A stretch of DNA of 64,000 bases from Lachnospiraceae bacterium (GCA_021771695.1 JAETON010000006.1:52245-116244), one strand, 5' to 3'; counted from the stretch's first letter, positions 46,959-57,642 are shown. Notes: a model not told the origin generated them from the sequence alone. Numbers and translations are program-made.

Positions 46959-47246
46959 TTAAGACCGCTCCAATACTGTAAAGAACAATTCATACATATC
47001 GTCTTCTCCCGCCAGCATTGGAGAATTCTCTCCGCCGCCATTGGTACTTCTGCGCATTGTTGCATAAAATTCTTCTCCTGCATTCACCAACTCCATTGGA
47101 TAAATCTCATATCCTAATTCTTGACATTTCTTACAAAATGCAAACAACGGTTCTTCTTCTTTCCGTGTTTGAAGCAAAATTTCTTTTAATGCATGATCAT
47201 GCATTGCCTTTTCCTGTAATTCTTCTAACATTTCATATATGCTCAT
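46959..47246 (-). CDS. Nif11-like domain protein
   Basis: A 95-residue protein. MSIYEMLEELQEKAMHDHALKEILLQTRKEEEPLFAFCKKCQELGYEIYPMEL follows the helical Nif11/nitrile-hydratase-leader pattern (alternating hydrophobics, then a GY-x-I-x-x-x-EL end). A tail with NGGGENSP and LAGEDD follows. Nif11 domains often act as RiPP leader peptides, but no modifying enzyme gene is near, so that role is doubtful. ATG 47246 after AAGGGGG is preferred. It sits inside the glycolysis block between gpmI and eno. Confidence 0.6.
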   Translation of the reverse strand: MSIYEMLEELQEKAMHDHALKEILLQTRKEEEPLFAFCKKCQELGYEIYPMELVNAGEEFYATMRRSTNGGGENSPMLAGEDDMYELFFTVLERS

Positions 47247-47299
47247 AACTGCACCCCCTTCTATCATACTTTTGATAAAACTCTTTCCTAAATATAGAT

Positions 47300-47330
47300 A
47301 AAAAGACGCCCGTGTTTTCCACCGACGCCT
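47300..47330 (-). terminator. Terminator of gpmI
   Basis: GGCGTCGGTG pairs with CACGGGCGTC (nine of ten positions, two wobble) across GAAAA and is followed by TTTTT on the minus strand, 15 bases after the gpmI stop. Confidence 0.75.
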
Positions 47331-47345
47331 TTGTCTTATCGTATT

Positions 47346-48887
47346 TTATTTTACTAATAAAGAAGTTCCTGTCATTTCTTCCGGCTGTTCCATTCCCATC
47401 ATTTCAATTAATGTAGGAACAATATCTGCCAGACATCCACCTTCTCTTAATGTTACTCCTTCATCATAATTTACAAGGATGAAAGGAACCGGATTTGTTG
47501 TATGTGCAGTAAATGGAGCACCTGTTTCATAATCTTTTAACTGCTCTGCATTTCCATGGTCTGCACAAATAAACATCTGTCCATCTACTTCTTTGATTGC
47601 TTCAACTGCATCTCCAACGCATTTATCAACTGCTTCAACTGCTTTGATTGCAGCTTCTTCAATACCTGTATGTCCTACCATATCACTGTTTGCAAAATTA
47701 ATGATAATCACATCATATTTATCAGATTTGATTGCTTCTACCAATTTTGCTCCAACTTCCGGTGCACTCATTTCCGGCTGTAAATCATAAGTAGCAACTG
47801 CCGGTGATTTTACAAGAATTCTTTCTTCGTTTTCATTTGGCTCTTCGATTCCGCCATTGAAGAAGAAGGTTACATGTGCGTATTTTTCTGTCTCAGCCAG
47901 ACGAAGCTGTTTTAATCCATTTTTTGCAAGAAATTCACCAAATGTATTTTTGATCTCTACTTTATGGAATGCAACCAGTTTATTTGGAATTGTTACATCA
48001 TATTCTGTGAAACATACAAAAGTCGTCTTAAAATATCCTTTTGGACGATCAAAGCTGTCAAATTTGTCATCACAGATAGAACGGGTAATTTCTCTTGCAC
48101 GGTCTGGTCTGAAATTATAAAATACCACAGAATCATTTTCCTTTAACGTAGCAACTGGAGCTCCATCTTCCATAATTACCGTTGGTACTACGAATTCATC
48201 GGTAACATCTTCTTTATAAGAAGCTGCAATTGCTTCTACACCATCTTCTGCTGTATTTCCCTGTCCCATAACAATCGCATTGTATGCTTTCTGTACACGT
48301 TCCCAGCGGTTATCACGATCCATAGCATAATAACGTCCGGAAACAGTTGCAATTTTACCTACTCCAATTTCATCCATCTTGGCAACCAGTTCTTCTGCAT
48401 ATCCTTTTCCAGAAGTAGGTGCTGTGTCACGTCCATCTAAGAATAAATGAACATATACTTTGTCCAGTCCATTTCTCTTAGCCATTTCCAAAACACCGTA
48501 TAGATGTGTATTGTGGCTGTGTACACCGCCATCAGATAATAATCCAAAACAATGAAGTGCAGAATCATTTTTCTTACAGTTATTCATTGCTTCCATCAGT
48601 GCTTCATTCTCAAAGAAAACACCATCTTCAATTTCTTTTGTAATTCTTGTCAGTTCCTGATATACGATACGTCCTGCACCCATATTCAGATGTCCTACTT
48701 CAGAATTCCCCATCTGTCCTTCTGGAAGTCCTACAGCCATTCCTGAAGCATTTCCCGGAACAAATGGATATTCTTTCTTTAATCTATCCATAACAGGAGT
48801 ATTTGCTTCTGCTACTGCATTGGCTTCCTGTTTTTCATTTAATCCGTATCCATCTAAAATCATAAGAACGGTTGGTTTTTTACTCAT
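47346..48887 (-). CDS. gpmI: 2,3-bisphosphoglycerate-independent phosphoglycerate mutase
   Basis: Interconverts 3- and 2-phosphoglycerate with two Mn ions. The 513-residue protein has MILDGYG (metal aspartate), GQMGNSEVGHLNMG (phosphoserine nucleophile), HLFLDGRDTAP, NFRPDRAREIT, NFANSDMVGHTG and CADHGNAEQL. ATG 48887 after AAGGAG is preferred. Part of the glycolytic cluster, here separated from tpiA by the SOS operon. Confidence 0.97.
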   Translation of the reverse strand: MSKKPTVLMILDGYGLNEKQEANAVAEANTPVMDRLKKEYPFVPGNASGMAVGLPEGQMGNSEVGHLNMGAGRIVYQELTRITKEIEDGVFFENEALMEAMNNCKKNDSALHCFGLLSDGGVHSHNTHLYGVLEMAKRNGLDKVYVHLFLDGRDTAPTSGKGYAEELVAKMDEIGVGKIATVSGRYYAMDRDNRWERVQKAYNAIVMGQGNTAEDGVEAIAASYKEDVTDEFVVPTVIMEDGAPVATLKENDSVVFYNFRPDRAREITRSICDDKFDSFDRPKGYFKTTFVCFTEYDVTIPNKLVAFHKVEIKNTFGEFLAKNGLKQLRLAETEKYAHVTFFFNGGIEEPNENEERILVKSPAVATYDLQPEMSAPEVGAKLVEAIKSDKYDVIIINFANSDMVGHTGIEEAAIKAVEAVDKCVGDAVEAIKEVDGQMFICADHGNAEQLKDYETGAPFTAHTTNPVPFILVNYDEGVTLREGGCLADIVPTLIEMMGMEQPEEMTGTSLLVK

Positions 48888-49079
48888 ATTTATCTCCTTT
48901 ATCTTCATGAATTATTCTTTTTATAGTCCGTTAACATTATAACGATTTTTTCAAATAAATTCAACACTATTATTTATACTTACTGCAACAATCCTCCTAT
49001 GGTTTTTTATTTTTCAATAGAGTATAATTGATTTATAGATATTGTTGATAAAATTTCCAAAAGATTTGGAGGTGCAATT

Positions 49080-49172
49080 ATGTTACACGAAGTAAGTTTC
49101 CAATCCTTTAACAAGCATGATCAAGATCCAGCAGGCGAATATGGTAAAGGAATCTATGAAGTTACCAAATAA
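49080..49172 (+). CDS. 30-residue peptide gene
   Basis: Too short for the ORF track. ATG 49080 follows TTTGGAGGTGCAATT, a very strong ribosome site, and TATAAT at 49023-49028 offers a -10. The product begins MLHEVSFQSFNKHDQDPAGE and ends YGKGIYEVTK. It has no signal peptide or cysteines. It sits alone on the + strand between gpmI and the SOS operon, divergent from gpmI. Function unknown. Confidence 0.6.
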   Translation: MLHEVSFQSFNKHDQDPAGEYGKGIYEVTK

Positions 49173-49182
49173 TATACAGCTT

Positions 49183-49503
49183 TTATTTAATATCATAAAT
49201 ATCATCAAATAAAATTTTCGTATTCACAATCTTTAAAATTCTCGCTGTTTTATCAATTCTTGATACCATGCCAGTCACTTCTAAATATTGGTTCTTACAA
49301 AAATAAACAACTGTTATGATATCCTTCTTACGTATCTGATGCAGCTTATAATCCAATATTTCTGCATATTCTTCAGATATTTCTCTTCTCGGAACGGGAA
49401 TTTTCTCCTTCTGGCGCAGTGCTTCATCATATCCTTTCAGAGCAGAAAATGGCATAAACTGCTTGGCACGTTCCTCACGGCTCATTCTACTTCTATACTC
49501 CAC
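49183..49503 (-). CDS. YolD-like protein of the SOS operon
   Basis: A 106-residue YolD-like protein: MSREERAKQFMPFSALKGYDEALRQKE is the family signature. YolD proteins accompany UmuC/UvrX-type translesion polymerases. GTG 49503, eight bases after GGAGG, is preferred to the track start and overlaps the end of the polymerase gene by 11 bases. Probably a polymerase cofactor or regulator. Confidence 0.85.
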   Translation of the reverse strand: MEYRSRMSREERAKQFMPFSALKGYDEALRQKEKIPVPRREISEEYAEILDYKLHQIRKKDIITVVYFCKNQYLEVTGMVSRIDKTARILKIVNTKILFDDIYDIK

Positions 49504-50758
49504 TTTTATGTCCTCCGATTGTCCGGTTACGCTCTGCTGCAGTCGCACCTTTTAATAAATTCATTCCTCGTAAAACCGCATTCTTTCCAAATTTATCTTT
49601 GATATCTAAAATTGTTTTTTGCATTTTATACTCATGCTCCAAAACTGCAGGATCAGAGAACAAATCATACTGCTGATACATCTCATCCACAACATGATTC
49701 AATGTCAAACAAAACCTGTGAATAAAAACACCATAATCTATAATTTGATGATATAACTTTAATGTGTATTCTACAATTTGTCTGGATGAATTTGTCGCAG
49801 CTGTCATCTTAATGGTTCCGTGAGCCGGCTTTTTTCCATATCTCCGGCTGTAACCTATGTGCAATGTGATTGAATCTGTGACAAGTCCTTTTTCAACCAA
49901 TTCAAGACTCAGCAAATCCGCCATTTCTTTAACAATCAATTCTCCATTCTTATAATTTACATCATTTCCTAAAACCTGTCCGCTGCCAATCGAATTCGAC
50001 TTCGGCTTATATGCTTTAATGTCACTCATTAACACTGGTTCTCTCCCCCATGCATGATCAATCAACAATTCTGCATCAATCCCAAACAATCGGTAGAGCA
50101 TCGTCTCATCTGCTTTTGCTATATCTCCCATAGTACGAATTCCTAAACTGTTTAGTTTCTTCGCTGTTCCTGTCCCTATTCTCCAAAAATCTGTCAATGG
50201 CTGATGATCCCACAGCATTTCCTTATAAAGTTTTTCTGTCAGTACACCTATATGATTTTGGGCATGTTTCGCCGTAATATCCAATGCTGTTTTTGCAAGA
50301 TATAAATTCGTCCCAATCCCGCAGGCCGCTGTAATTCCAACACTTTCTAAAATATCCTGCATAATCATCGTTCCTAGTTCTCTGGCACCCATCTGATACA
50401 TTGATAAGTAATCCGTCACATCCATAAATACTTCATCTATGGAATAGACATGAATATCTTCCTTGGCAATATATTTTAAATAAATCGAATAAACCTCCGC
50501 AGAATAATCAATGTAAAGCTGCATACGCGGCGGTGCCATAATATACGGAATAGATTTTGGAATTTCAAAAACCCTGCATCTTCCCGGAACTCCAAGTTCT
50601 TTCATCGCAGGTGTCACCGCCAGACAGATTGTCTTTTCTGTCCGCTCTTTATCTGCCACTACAAGATTCGTTCTCATTGGGTCCAGTCCTCGCTCTCTAC
50701 ATTCCACTGATGCATAAAAACTTTTCAAATCAATACACAAATACACTCGATTCTTCAC
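49493..50758 (-). CDS. Y-family translesion DNA polymerase (UmuC/UvrX type)
   Basis: A 421-residue error-prone polymerase that copies damaged DNA. The catalytic acids are in LCIDLKSFYASVECRERG (first D) and VYSIDEVFMDVTDYL (D-E pair). The helix-hairpin-helix KLNSLGIRTMGDIAKADE and little-finger segment GYSRRYGKKPAHGTIKM follow. The first codon is GTG 50758 after GGGAGGG. It is flanked by a small unknown gene and yolD, all behind a LexA-box promoter. Confidence 0.93.
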   Translation of the reverse strand: MKNRVYLCIDLKSFYASVECRERGLDPMRTNLVVADKERTEKTICLAVTPAMKELGVPGRCRVFEIPKSIPYIMAPPRMQLYIDYSAEVYSIYLKYIAKEDIHVYSIDEVFMDVTDYLSMYQMGARELGTMIMQDILESVGITAACGIGTNLYLAKTALDITAKHAQNHIGVLTEKLYKEMLWDHQPLTDFWRIGTGTAKKLNSLGIRTMGDIAKADETMLYRLFGIDAELLIDHAWGREPVLMSDIKAYKPKSNSIGSGQVLGNDVNYKNGELIVKEMADLLSLELVEKGLVTDSITLHIGYSRRYGKKPAHGTIKMTAATNSSRQIVEYTLKLYHQIIDYGVFIHRFCLTLNHVVDEMYQQYDLFSDPAVLEHEYKMQKTILDIKDKFGKNAVLRGMNLLKGATAAERNRTIGGHKSGV

Positions 50759-50779
50759 CTATATCCCTCCCAAATATTC

Positions 50780-51076
50780 TTACCTTATCTGGGCAAATTC
50801 TACAGCTGCTTCCGGGTAAAACAAGTCCTCACATTCATCCATAATATACCATGCCTCTTTATTCTTCACATACCAAACAATATGTGTTCGGAATTGACCA
50901 AACCGGTCCATCTGCACCCTCATCTTATATTCAATGTATTCTGTCGTTTCTTTTGCATAATTTCTTTTCTCTCCATGTTTGATAAACAGTATCTCTAAAA
51001 TAGGATATTTTAGAATCCCTTCCTCCGTACAAATCTGAAAAGCTGAACACTTCGGAAGCATATTAATCATCTGCAT
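50780..51076 (-). CDS. Unknown first gene of the SOS operon
   Basis: A 98-residue soluble protein, no family recognised. It begins MQMINMLPKCSAFQICTEEG and contains RVQMDRFGQFRTHIVWYVKNKEAWYIMDECEDLFYPEAAVEFAQ, rich in aromatic residues. ATG 51076 follows AGGAGGG; the track start adds eight residues. It lies 21 bases before the polymerase gene and directly behind the LexA-box promoter, so it should be DNA-damage-induced and act with the translesion polymerase. Mechanism unknown. Confidence 0.75.
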   Translation of the reverse strand: MQMINMLPKCSAFQICTEEGILKYPILEILFIKHGEKRNYAKETTEYIEYKMRVQMDRFGQFRTHIVWYVKNKEAWYIMDECEDLFYPEAAVEFAQIR

Positions 51077-51098
51077 ATCATTCCCTCCTTTGTTTCTC

Positions 51099-51127
51099 AT
51101 TGTACCAGAACTTATGTTCGATGTAAA
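51099..51127 (-). promoter_or_regulatory. SOS promoter with LexA box
   Basis: On the minus strand TTTACA (51122-51127), a 17-base spacer and TACAAT (51099-51104) form the promoter. CGAACATAAGTTCT fills the spacer at 51107-51120, differing little from the Gram-positive LexA consensus CGAACATATGTTCG. LexA bound here would block RNA polymerase. Confidence 0.9.
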
Positions 51128-51166
51128 TATGAAATTTATGTCATTACAAAGAGGAATATTTTTCTA

Positions 51167-51203
51167 CAAAAAAAGGAACAAAACCTAATGTCTTGGTTCC
51201 TTT
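51167..51203 (-). terminator. Terminator of the FN3K-like gene
   Basis: AAAGGAAC pairs with GTTCCTTT around a 16-base loop and is followed by T7 on the minus strand, just past the kinase stop. Confidence 0.8.
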
Positions 51204-51210
51204 CTTTTCC

Positions 51211-52137
51211 TTACAAAACATATTTATTTAGGATTTCTATAACGCTTCCTAAATACGTTCTGCCAAATAAATTTAGATGATTCAAAAGCTGATATAAATG
51301 ATACAAATCCTTTCGTTCCAAATATCCTTCATCTATCGGATTGATTTCATTATATGCTGCATAAAATTCAGCAGGAAATCTTCCAAAAAGCTGTGTCATT
51401 GCCAAATCTGTTTCAAAATCCCCAACATAAACTGCCGGATCGAAAATCCATGCCTTTCCATCATTCCCGCAAAGAACATTGCCACTCCACAAATCTCCAT
51501 GCAGCAAAGAAGGAAATTCTGGTTCTCTTAAATAAGAATCCAAATGTTCTAATAGATATGTAAATTTTTTTCTTATTTTAGTATCAAAATAAACTTCTGC
51601 CCTTTTTATTTGCGGCAAAAGACGGCATTCACGGTAAAACTCCACCCATCCTGCCTTCGGAAGATTCTTTTGGGGATTTGAACCAATAAAATTATCTTCT
51701 AAAAACCCATATTTTACATTATCTTTGACTGACTTTACAAATTGCAGACATTCAGATTTATGTAATTGTGCCAACTGATGTCCAAATATTTCCCAATAGT
51801 TTTTTTCGCAGGATGCACCTTCTATATACTCCAAAAGAAGAAATGAAAATCCTTTTTTCTTATCAATTCCTATTCTAAGAACTTTCGGCACACCAATTTT
51901 TTCTGATGTTCTTAAAGCCTTCAATCCTAGAAATTCTGCAAAAAACATTTTAAATTTCTTTACAGCATTGGTTTTTGCAAAAACCTTTTCTCCATTGGAA
52001 AGATATATTCCATATGAATTATTGATACTTCCTCCATAAATACAGTCCCTTTTCATAATTTTAACATTCTGCCCAAATAAATCTTTCACTGCATCTTCTA
52101 GAGAACAATATATTTTCTCTATATTTCCATTTATCAT
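51211..52137 (-). CDS. Fructosamine kinase family protein
   Basis: A 308-residue aminoglycoside-phosphotransferase-fold kinase of the fructosamine-kinase family: IYGGSINNSYGI at the N-terminus, the ATP-lysine in VFAKTN, LLLEYIEG hinge, the catalytic LLHGDLWSGNVLC near residue 214 and FDPAVYVGDFETDLAMTQLFG metal site. It probably repairs glycated proteins by phosphorylating ketoamines. It lies between the SOS operon and tpiA and ends in its own terminator. Confidence 0.88.
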   Translation of the reverse strand: MINGNIEKIYCSLEDAVKDLFGQNVKIMKRDCIYGGSINNSYGIYLSNGEKVFAKTNAVKKFKMFFAEFLGLKALRTSEKIGVPKVLRIGIDKKKGFSFLLLEYIEGASCEKNYWEIFGHQLAQLHKSECLQFVKSVKDNVKYGFLEDNFIGSNPQKNLPKAGWVEFYRECRLLPQIKRAEVYFDTKIRKKFTYLLEHLDSYLREPEFPSLLHGDLWSGNVLCGNDGKAWIFDPAVYVGDFETDLAMTQLFGRFPAEFYAAYNEINPIDEGYLERKDLYHLYQLLNHLNLFGRTYLGSVIEILNKYVL

Positions 52138-52203
52138 TTTTTATTCCCCATAAAACTTTCAAAACAAATATTAAATACCTGCTTACGTTTTAGAAATCCT
52201 TTT

Positions 52204-52241
52204 AAAAAAATCTCCCAAACACCTCTCGATGTCTGGGAGAC
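52204..52241 (-). terminator. Terminator of tpiA
   Basis: TCTCCCA-x-ACA pairs with TGT-x-TGGGAGA around a small loop and is followed on the minus strand by T7. Confidence 0.9.
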
Positions 52242-52265
52242 CCATCTTCTAATTAATCAATCAAA

Positions 52266-53012
52266 TTATTTATAATTTACAATCTTTCCGAAGTCTGGTT
52301 TTAAAGATGCACCACCAACTAATCCTCCGTCAATATCTGGCTGAGCAAATAACTCTGGAGCACTAGCTGCAGATACAGATCCTCCATACTGAATACGGAT
52401 TGCTTCTGCTGTAGCTTCATCATAAACTTCAGCGATGCAGGCACGAATAGCTGCACAAACTTCCTGAGCCTGTTGAGTTGTTGCAACTTTACCAGTTCCA
52501 ATAGCCCAGATTGGTTCATATGCGATAATAGCAGTTTTAGCCTGATCTGCTGTTACTCCCTGGAATGCAATCTTAATCTGCTGGCGAACGAAGTCAATTG
52601 TAACTCCCTGTTCTCTCTGAGCAAGAGTTTCACCACAGCAAACGATTGGAGTAATTCCGTGTTCAAAAGCTTTTAATACTTTTTTGTTTACAGTTTCATC
52701 TGTTTCAGCAAAGTATTCCCTTCTTTCAGAATGTCCAAGAATAACATATTTAACTCCTAAGTCTGTTAACATGTTTGGAGCGATTTCTCCTGTGTAAGCT
52801 CCGCTTTCTTCAAAATACATGTTTTCAGCACCAATACAGATATTGCTTCCTTCTGCTGCTTCTAAAGCTGCTGGAATACAAATTGCTGGTACGCAGAATA
52901 CTACGTCTGAAGTTTCACTTGCTACTAATGGTTTTAATTCTTCTACTAAAGCTTTTGCTTCACTAGGAGTTTTATTCATTTTCCAGTTTCCTGCTACAAT
53001 TGTTTTACGCAT
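52266..53012 (-). CDS. tpiA: Triose-phosphate isomerase
   Basis: Interconverts glyceraldehyde 3-phosphate and dihydroxyacetone phosphate. The 248-residue protein has GNWKMN with the catalytic lysine, [12 protein letters not shown] with the histidine, [12 protein letters not shown] with the glutamate, and the phosphate loop IQYGGSVS. It follows pgk by 232 bases, so it may be transcribed both from pgk and separately. Confidence 0.98.
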   Translation of the reverse strand: MRKTIVAGNWKMNKTPSEAKALVEELKPLVASETSDVVFCVPAICIPAALEAAEGSNICIGAENMYFEESGAYTGEIAPNMLTDLGVKYVILGHSERREYFAETDETVNKKVLKAFEHGITPIVCCGETLAQREQGVTIDFVRQQIKIAFQGVTADQAKTAIIAYEPIWAIGTGKVATTQQAQEVCAAIRACIAEVYDEATAEAIRIQYGGSVSAASAPELFAQPDIDGGLVGGASLKPDFGKIVNYK

Positions 53013-53244
53013 GAGACTTATCCTTCTTTCTTAAAAATATAATATTATAATTCTTTTATATGGTGTTTACACTAAACTCAAACTGTATTACATTTGTTCT
53101 CATTAAATGTTTTTCCATTAAGGTAGTTCCACTCGACTAACATTCAAACTTCGCTTCTACTCGTTTTCACTAAGTCTCGGGAACGGCTTTCTCACTAACC
53201 TCATTCTTCGTATTGCATACTCGAATTCGGTAAGTGTGCAATGC
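53013..53244. other. Gene-free spacer between pgk and tpiA
   Basis: A 232-base spacer with no gene. It is less A/T-rich on its pgk side and contains small repeats such as TTGCATAC / GTGTGCAA near 53211-53240. A promoter for tpiA is possible in the A/T-rich half (TATAATATTATAATTC region), but no clean -35/-10 pair stands out. Confidence 0.4.
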
Positions 53245-54450
53245 CTATTTATCATTTGCTGCTACAACACCTGGAAGGTCTTTTCCTTCTAAGAATTCCA
53301 GAGATGCTCCACCACCTGTTGAGATATGTGTCATCTTATCTCCAAATCCTAACTGGTTAACAGCTGCTGCGGAGTCTCCTCCACCAATAATGGTTGTTGC
53401 TTCTGTTTCTGCTAAAGATTCAGCTACAGCAATTGTTCCTTTTGCCAGAGTTGGGTTTTCAAATACACCCATTGGTCCATTCCATACAACAGTTTTTGCT
53501 GATTTTACTGCTTCAGCAAACTTAGCTGCTGTTTCTGTTCCAATGTCAAGTCCCATCTGATCTGCTGGAATTTCATTTGATGGCACAACAGACACTTCAA
53601 TTTCCCCATCAATTGGATCAGGGAATTCTTTTGCAATTGTTGTATCTACTGGAAGAAACAAGTTCTTTCCTAATTTTTCTGCTTTTGCCATCATTTCTTT
53701 ACAATAGTCAATCTTTTCATCATCTACTAAAGAAGTTCCAACTTCATATCCTTTTGCTTTTAAGAATGTATAAGCCATTCCACCACCGATAATCAAAGTA
53801 TCGCATTTTTCAAGAAGATTGTCGATAACGTTTAATTTATCAGCTACTTTTGCGCCGCCTAAGATAGCAACCATAGGTCTTTCCGGATTGTTTACTGCAT
53901 TTCCTAAGAAATCAATTTCTTTCTGCATTAAGTATCCTACAACTGCAGTGTCAACATATTCTGTTACACCTACATTAGAACAATGTGCTCTATGAGCTGT
54001 ACCAAATGCATCGTTTACAAATACATCACAAAGGCTTGCCAGATCTTTACTGAGGGCTTCTCCGTTCTTTGTTTCTTCAGCTCTGTAACGAGTATTCTGA
54101 AGAAGAACTACTTCTCCGTCTTTCATTTCAGCAACTGCTGCTTTTGCATTTTCACCAACAACATTATCATCTGCTGCAAATTTAACTTCCTGTCCCAGTA
54201 ATTCACTTAAACGTACTGCAACTGGTGCAAGAGATAATTCTGGTTTAGGTTCTCCTTTTGGTTTTCCTAAATGAGAGCAAAGAATAATTTTCCCACCGTC
54301 AGCAATCAGTTTTTTAATAGTTGGCAGTGCTGCAACCAGACGGTTTTCATCTGTAATTACTCCGTCTTTTAATGGTACGTTAAAGTCACAACGTACTAAA
54401 ACTTTCTTTCCTGCTACATTAATGTCATCTACAGATTTTTTGTTTAACAT
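53245..54450 (-). CDS. pgk: Phosphoglycerate kinase
   Basis: Makes ATP from 1,3-bisphosphoglycerate. The 401-residue enzyme has [57 protein letters not shown] and the C-terminal GGGDSAAAV and [21 protein letters not shown] precedes ATG 54450. It follows gap, from which it is separated by a terminator. Confidence 0.98.
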   Translation of the reverse strand: MLNKKSVDDINVAGKKVLVRCDFNVPLKDGVITDENRLVAALPTIKKLIADGGKIILCSHLGKPKGEPKPELSLAPVAVRLSELLGQEVKFAADDNVVGENAKAAVAEMKDGEVVLLQNTRYRAEETKNGEALSKDLASLCDVFVNDAFGTAHRAHCSNVGVTEYVDTAVVGYLMQKEIDFLGNAVNNPERPMVAILGGAKVADKLNVIDNLLEKCDTLIIGGGMAYTFLKAKGYEVGTSLVDDEKIDYCKEMMAKAEKLGKNLFLPVDTTIAKEFPDPIDGEIEVSVVPSNEIPADQMGLDIGTETAAKFAEAVKSAKTVVWNGPMGVFENPTLAKGTIAVAESLAETEATTIIGGGDSAAAVNQLGFGDKMTHISTGGGASLEFLEGKDLPGVVAANDK

Positions 54451-54525
54451 GTTTCGTATTTCCTCCTAAGATTTTCCGTTTGGAATCAATGGGATTATAA
54501 CGAATGTCTCCATTCTATCCCTAAA

Positions 54526-54563
54526 ATAAAAAGGGGAATCCGGTCCAAAGAGACCGGACCCCC
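54526..54563 (-). terminator. Terminator between gap and pgk
   Basis: GGGG-x-TCCGGTC pairs with GACCGGA-x-CCCC across CTCTTTG and is followed on the minus strand by TTTTTATTTT. Partial read-through would set the gap to pgk ratio. Confidence 0.85.
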
Positions 54564-54616
54564 ATTGAGTCTTATCACACTGTAAAATACAGGCTTGTCC
54601 TCATAAAATATTCAAA

Positions 54617-55690
<1,074 letters not shown>

Positions 55691-55711
55691 CTATTGACAA
55701 ACTTCTTTTTT

Positions 55712-55740
55712 ATTGTAAACAATACCTATAAAAATTTCAA
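55712..55740 (-). promoter_or_regulatory. gap promoter
   Basis: On the minus strand TTGAAA (55735-55740), a 17-base spacer and TACAAT (55712-55717), about 80 bases before the gap ATG. Confidence 0.8.
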
Positions 55741-55832
55741 GGGAAATTTAATATTTTTATCATGTATACAATAAATTTTTTTTGTACAACTTCAACAATT
55801 TTTATTTATTCTATGTTTACTGTTTTTCTTCC

Positions 55833-57506
55833 CTATTTGACATTTTGACTAAAAACATACCCTGCAATATTATCCGCGTGATCTGAGATTCTTTTCAGGC
55901 TGGATACAACATCTAAAAAAAATACACCTGCTTCCGGCACGCAATTTTCTGATTTCAATCTCTTTAAATGTTTTTTCCGAATTTGCTTTTCCATTTCATT
56001 CACTTTTTCTTCACTGATTTTTACCATATGTGCCTCTTCTATACTGTCTTTTTCAATGGCATAAATTGCGTGATTTAGTGCATTTTTCACATATTCGGTC
56101 AATTCCTGCAGTTCCGTTGCCGCATCTTTTGTAAAATAAAAACCTACTTCTTTTAGGTTCTGAATATATTCTGCAATATTTTCTACATGGTCTCCCGCAC
56201 GCTCAAAATCCGTAATAGAATCAAAGAGATGATTTACTGTCAGCATTTGTTTTTCCGTTAATGATAAATGACTGATTTTTACAAGATATTCTGTAATCAT
56301 TGTTTCCAAATGATTGATAACCTGCTCATTTTGAAAGACTCTTTTTATTTTTTCTTTGCGAAACTCCTTCATTGTGGTTTCTTTGGTAATTCTGTTCAAA
56401 TTGCTCAAAACAATATTCCCCATTCGTACAACCTCTTTTACTGCATTTTCTACTGCAAAAGACGGCGTTTCCAAAATCCTTGGATCAAGATGTCTTAATA
56501 CTTTTTCTTCGATTTCTTCAGCCTCATCCTCTTCCATATCTTCATGAATCATAAGTCCGGAAAGTTTTACCAGCATATTTGCAAATGGAAATAACAATAC
56601 AGTAACCGATACATTAAAAATCGTATGAAATACTGAAATCTGGGTGCTGGAAATATTCTTTAATGCTAAATCATGAAATACTCCAAAAAAAATTGTCATC
56701 ATAATTCCATATATAACTGCTCCCATAATATTAAACAGCAAATGTATAACTGCAGCTCTTTTCGCTGTTTTATTTGCACCAACACTGGATAGAATTGCCG
56801 TAACACAAGTACCGATATTTTGTCCAAGAGTGATAAAAATCGCGGAACGCCAATTTACAATTCCTTTCATAGCCAGCGTCTGCAAAATACCCACAGATGC
56901 AGATGAACTTTGGATAATTGCTGTGACTGACGCACCAGCCAAAATTCCAAGGACCGGATGATTCCCAAGCATCTGAAATGTCTGATAAAAAATAGGACTA
57001 TCCCGGTATATACCAATCGAATTAGACATAGAAGAAAGACCAATGAATAAAATACCAAATCCAACCGCAATTTCCGCCTGCTGCGTTAATTTCTGTTGAT
57101 TAAAAAATGTAATCATAAACGCGCCAATTCCAAGAACCAGCGGTGCAAAAAAATCGGGTTTCAAAATTCCCGCCCATTCATTGGCAGACACCAGCCATGC
57201 TGTAATAGTTGTTCCAATATTGGCACCCATAATTACACCTGCTGCCTGTGTTAAATTCATAATTCCTGCATTTACAAACCCTACAACCATAACCGTTGTT
57301 GCAGAAGAGCTCTGAATAACAGCAGTAATAACAGCTCCTGCTAAAACTCCCAGAAAGCGATTATTCGTCAAATATCCTAATAATTCTTTCATTTTATTTC
57401 CAGCTGCTTTTTGCAGACCGGATGCCATAATATCCATCCCATATAAAAACATGCCCAGTCCTCCAATAAAAGCAAACAAATTTCCAACATGCGTTAATAT
57501 ATCCAT
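55833..57506 (-). CDS. Na+/phosphate cotransporter family protein with PhoU-like domain
   Basis: A 557-residue membrane transporter of the NptA/YjbB group. The two inverted repeats carry the twin QSSSATTVMVVGFVNAG near residue 65 and QSSSASVGILQTLA near 200. About eight membrane helices precede residue 325. A soluble C-terminal PhoU-like helical domain (ITDFERAGDHVENIAEYI; LKRISDHADNIAGYVF) completes it. It probably moves phosphate with sodium, or controls phosphate balance. AGGAGGG precedes ATG 57506. Confidence 0.92.
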   Translation of the reverse strand: MDILTHVGNLFAFIGGLGMFLYGMDIMASGLQKAAGNKMKELLGYLTNNRFLGVLAGAVITAVIQSSSATTVMVVGFVNAGIMNLTQAAGVIMGANIGTTITAWLVSANEWAGILKPDFFAPLVLGIGAFMITFFNQQKLTQQAEIAVGFGILFIGLSSMSNSIGIYRDSPIFYQTFQMLGNHPVLGILAGASVTAIIQSSSASVGILQTLAMKGIVNWRSAIFITLGQNIGTCVTAILSSVGANKTAKRAAVIHLLFNIMGAVIYGIMMTIFFGVFHDLALKNISSTQISVFHTIFNVSVTVLLFPFANMLVKLSGLMIHEDMEEDEAEEIEEKVLRHLDPRILETPSFAVENAVKEVVRMGNIVLSNLNRITKETTMKEFRKEKIKRVFQNEQVINHLETMITEYLVKISHLSLTEKQMLTVNHLFDSITDFERAGDHVENIAEYIQNLKEVGFYFTKDAATELQELTEYVKNALNHAIYAIEKDSIEEAHMVKISEEKVNEMEKQIRKKHLKRLKSENCVPEAGVFFLDVVSSLKRISDHADNIAGYVFSQNVK

Positions 57507-57642
57507 GTTCTCCCTCCTGCTCTTCCATTTATTTATTGTGAAACATCCATAAAATCCAAAGAACTTATTAGATAAATATTCCCTTTTTGAAACATTTGTA
57601 TAATAATATATCTATGAAAATTTATAATAAAGGAGTTTGCCT

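Noticed and set aside
52319-52519. 66-residue minus-strand ORF inside tpiA
   Set aside because: Out-of-frame shadow of tpiA on the same strand.
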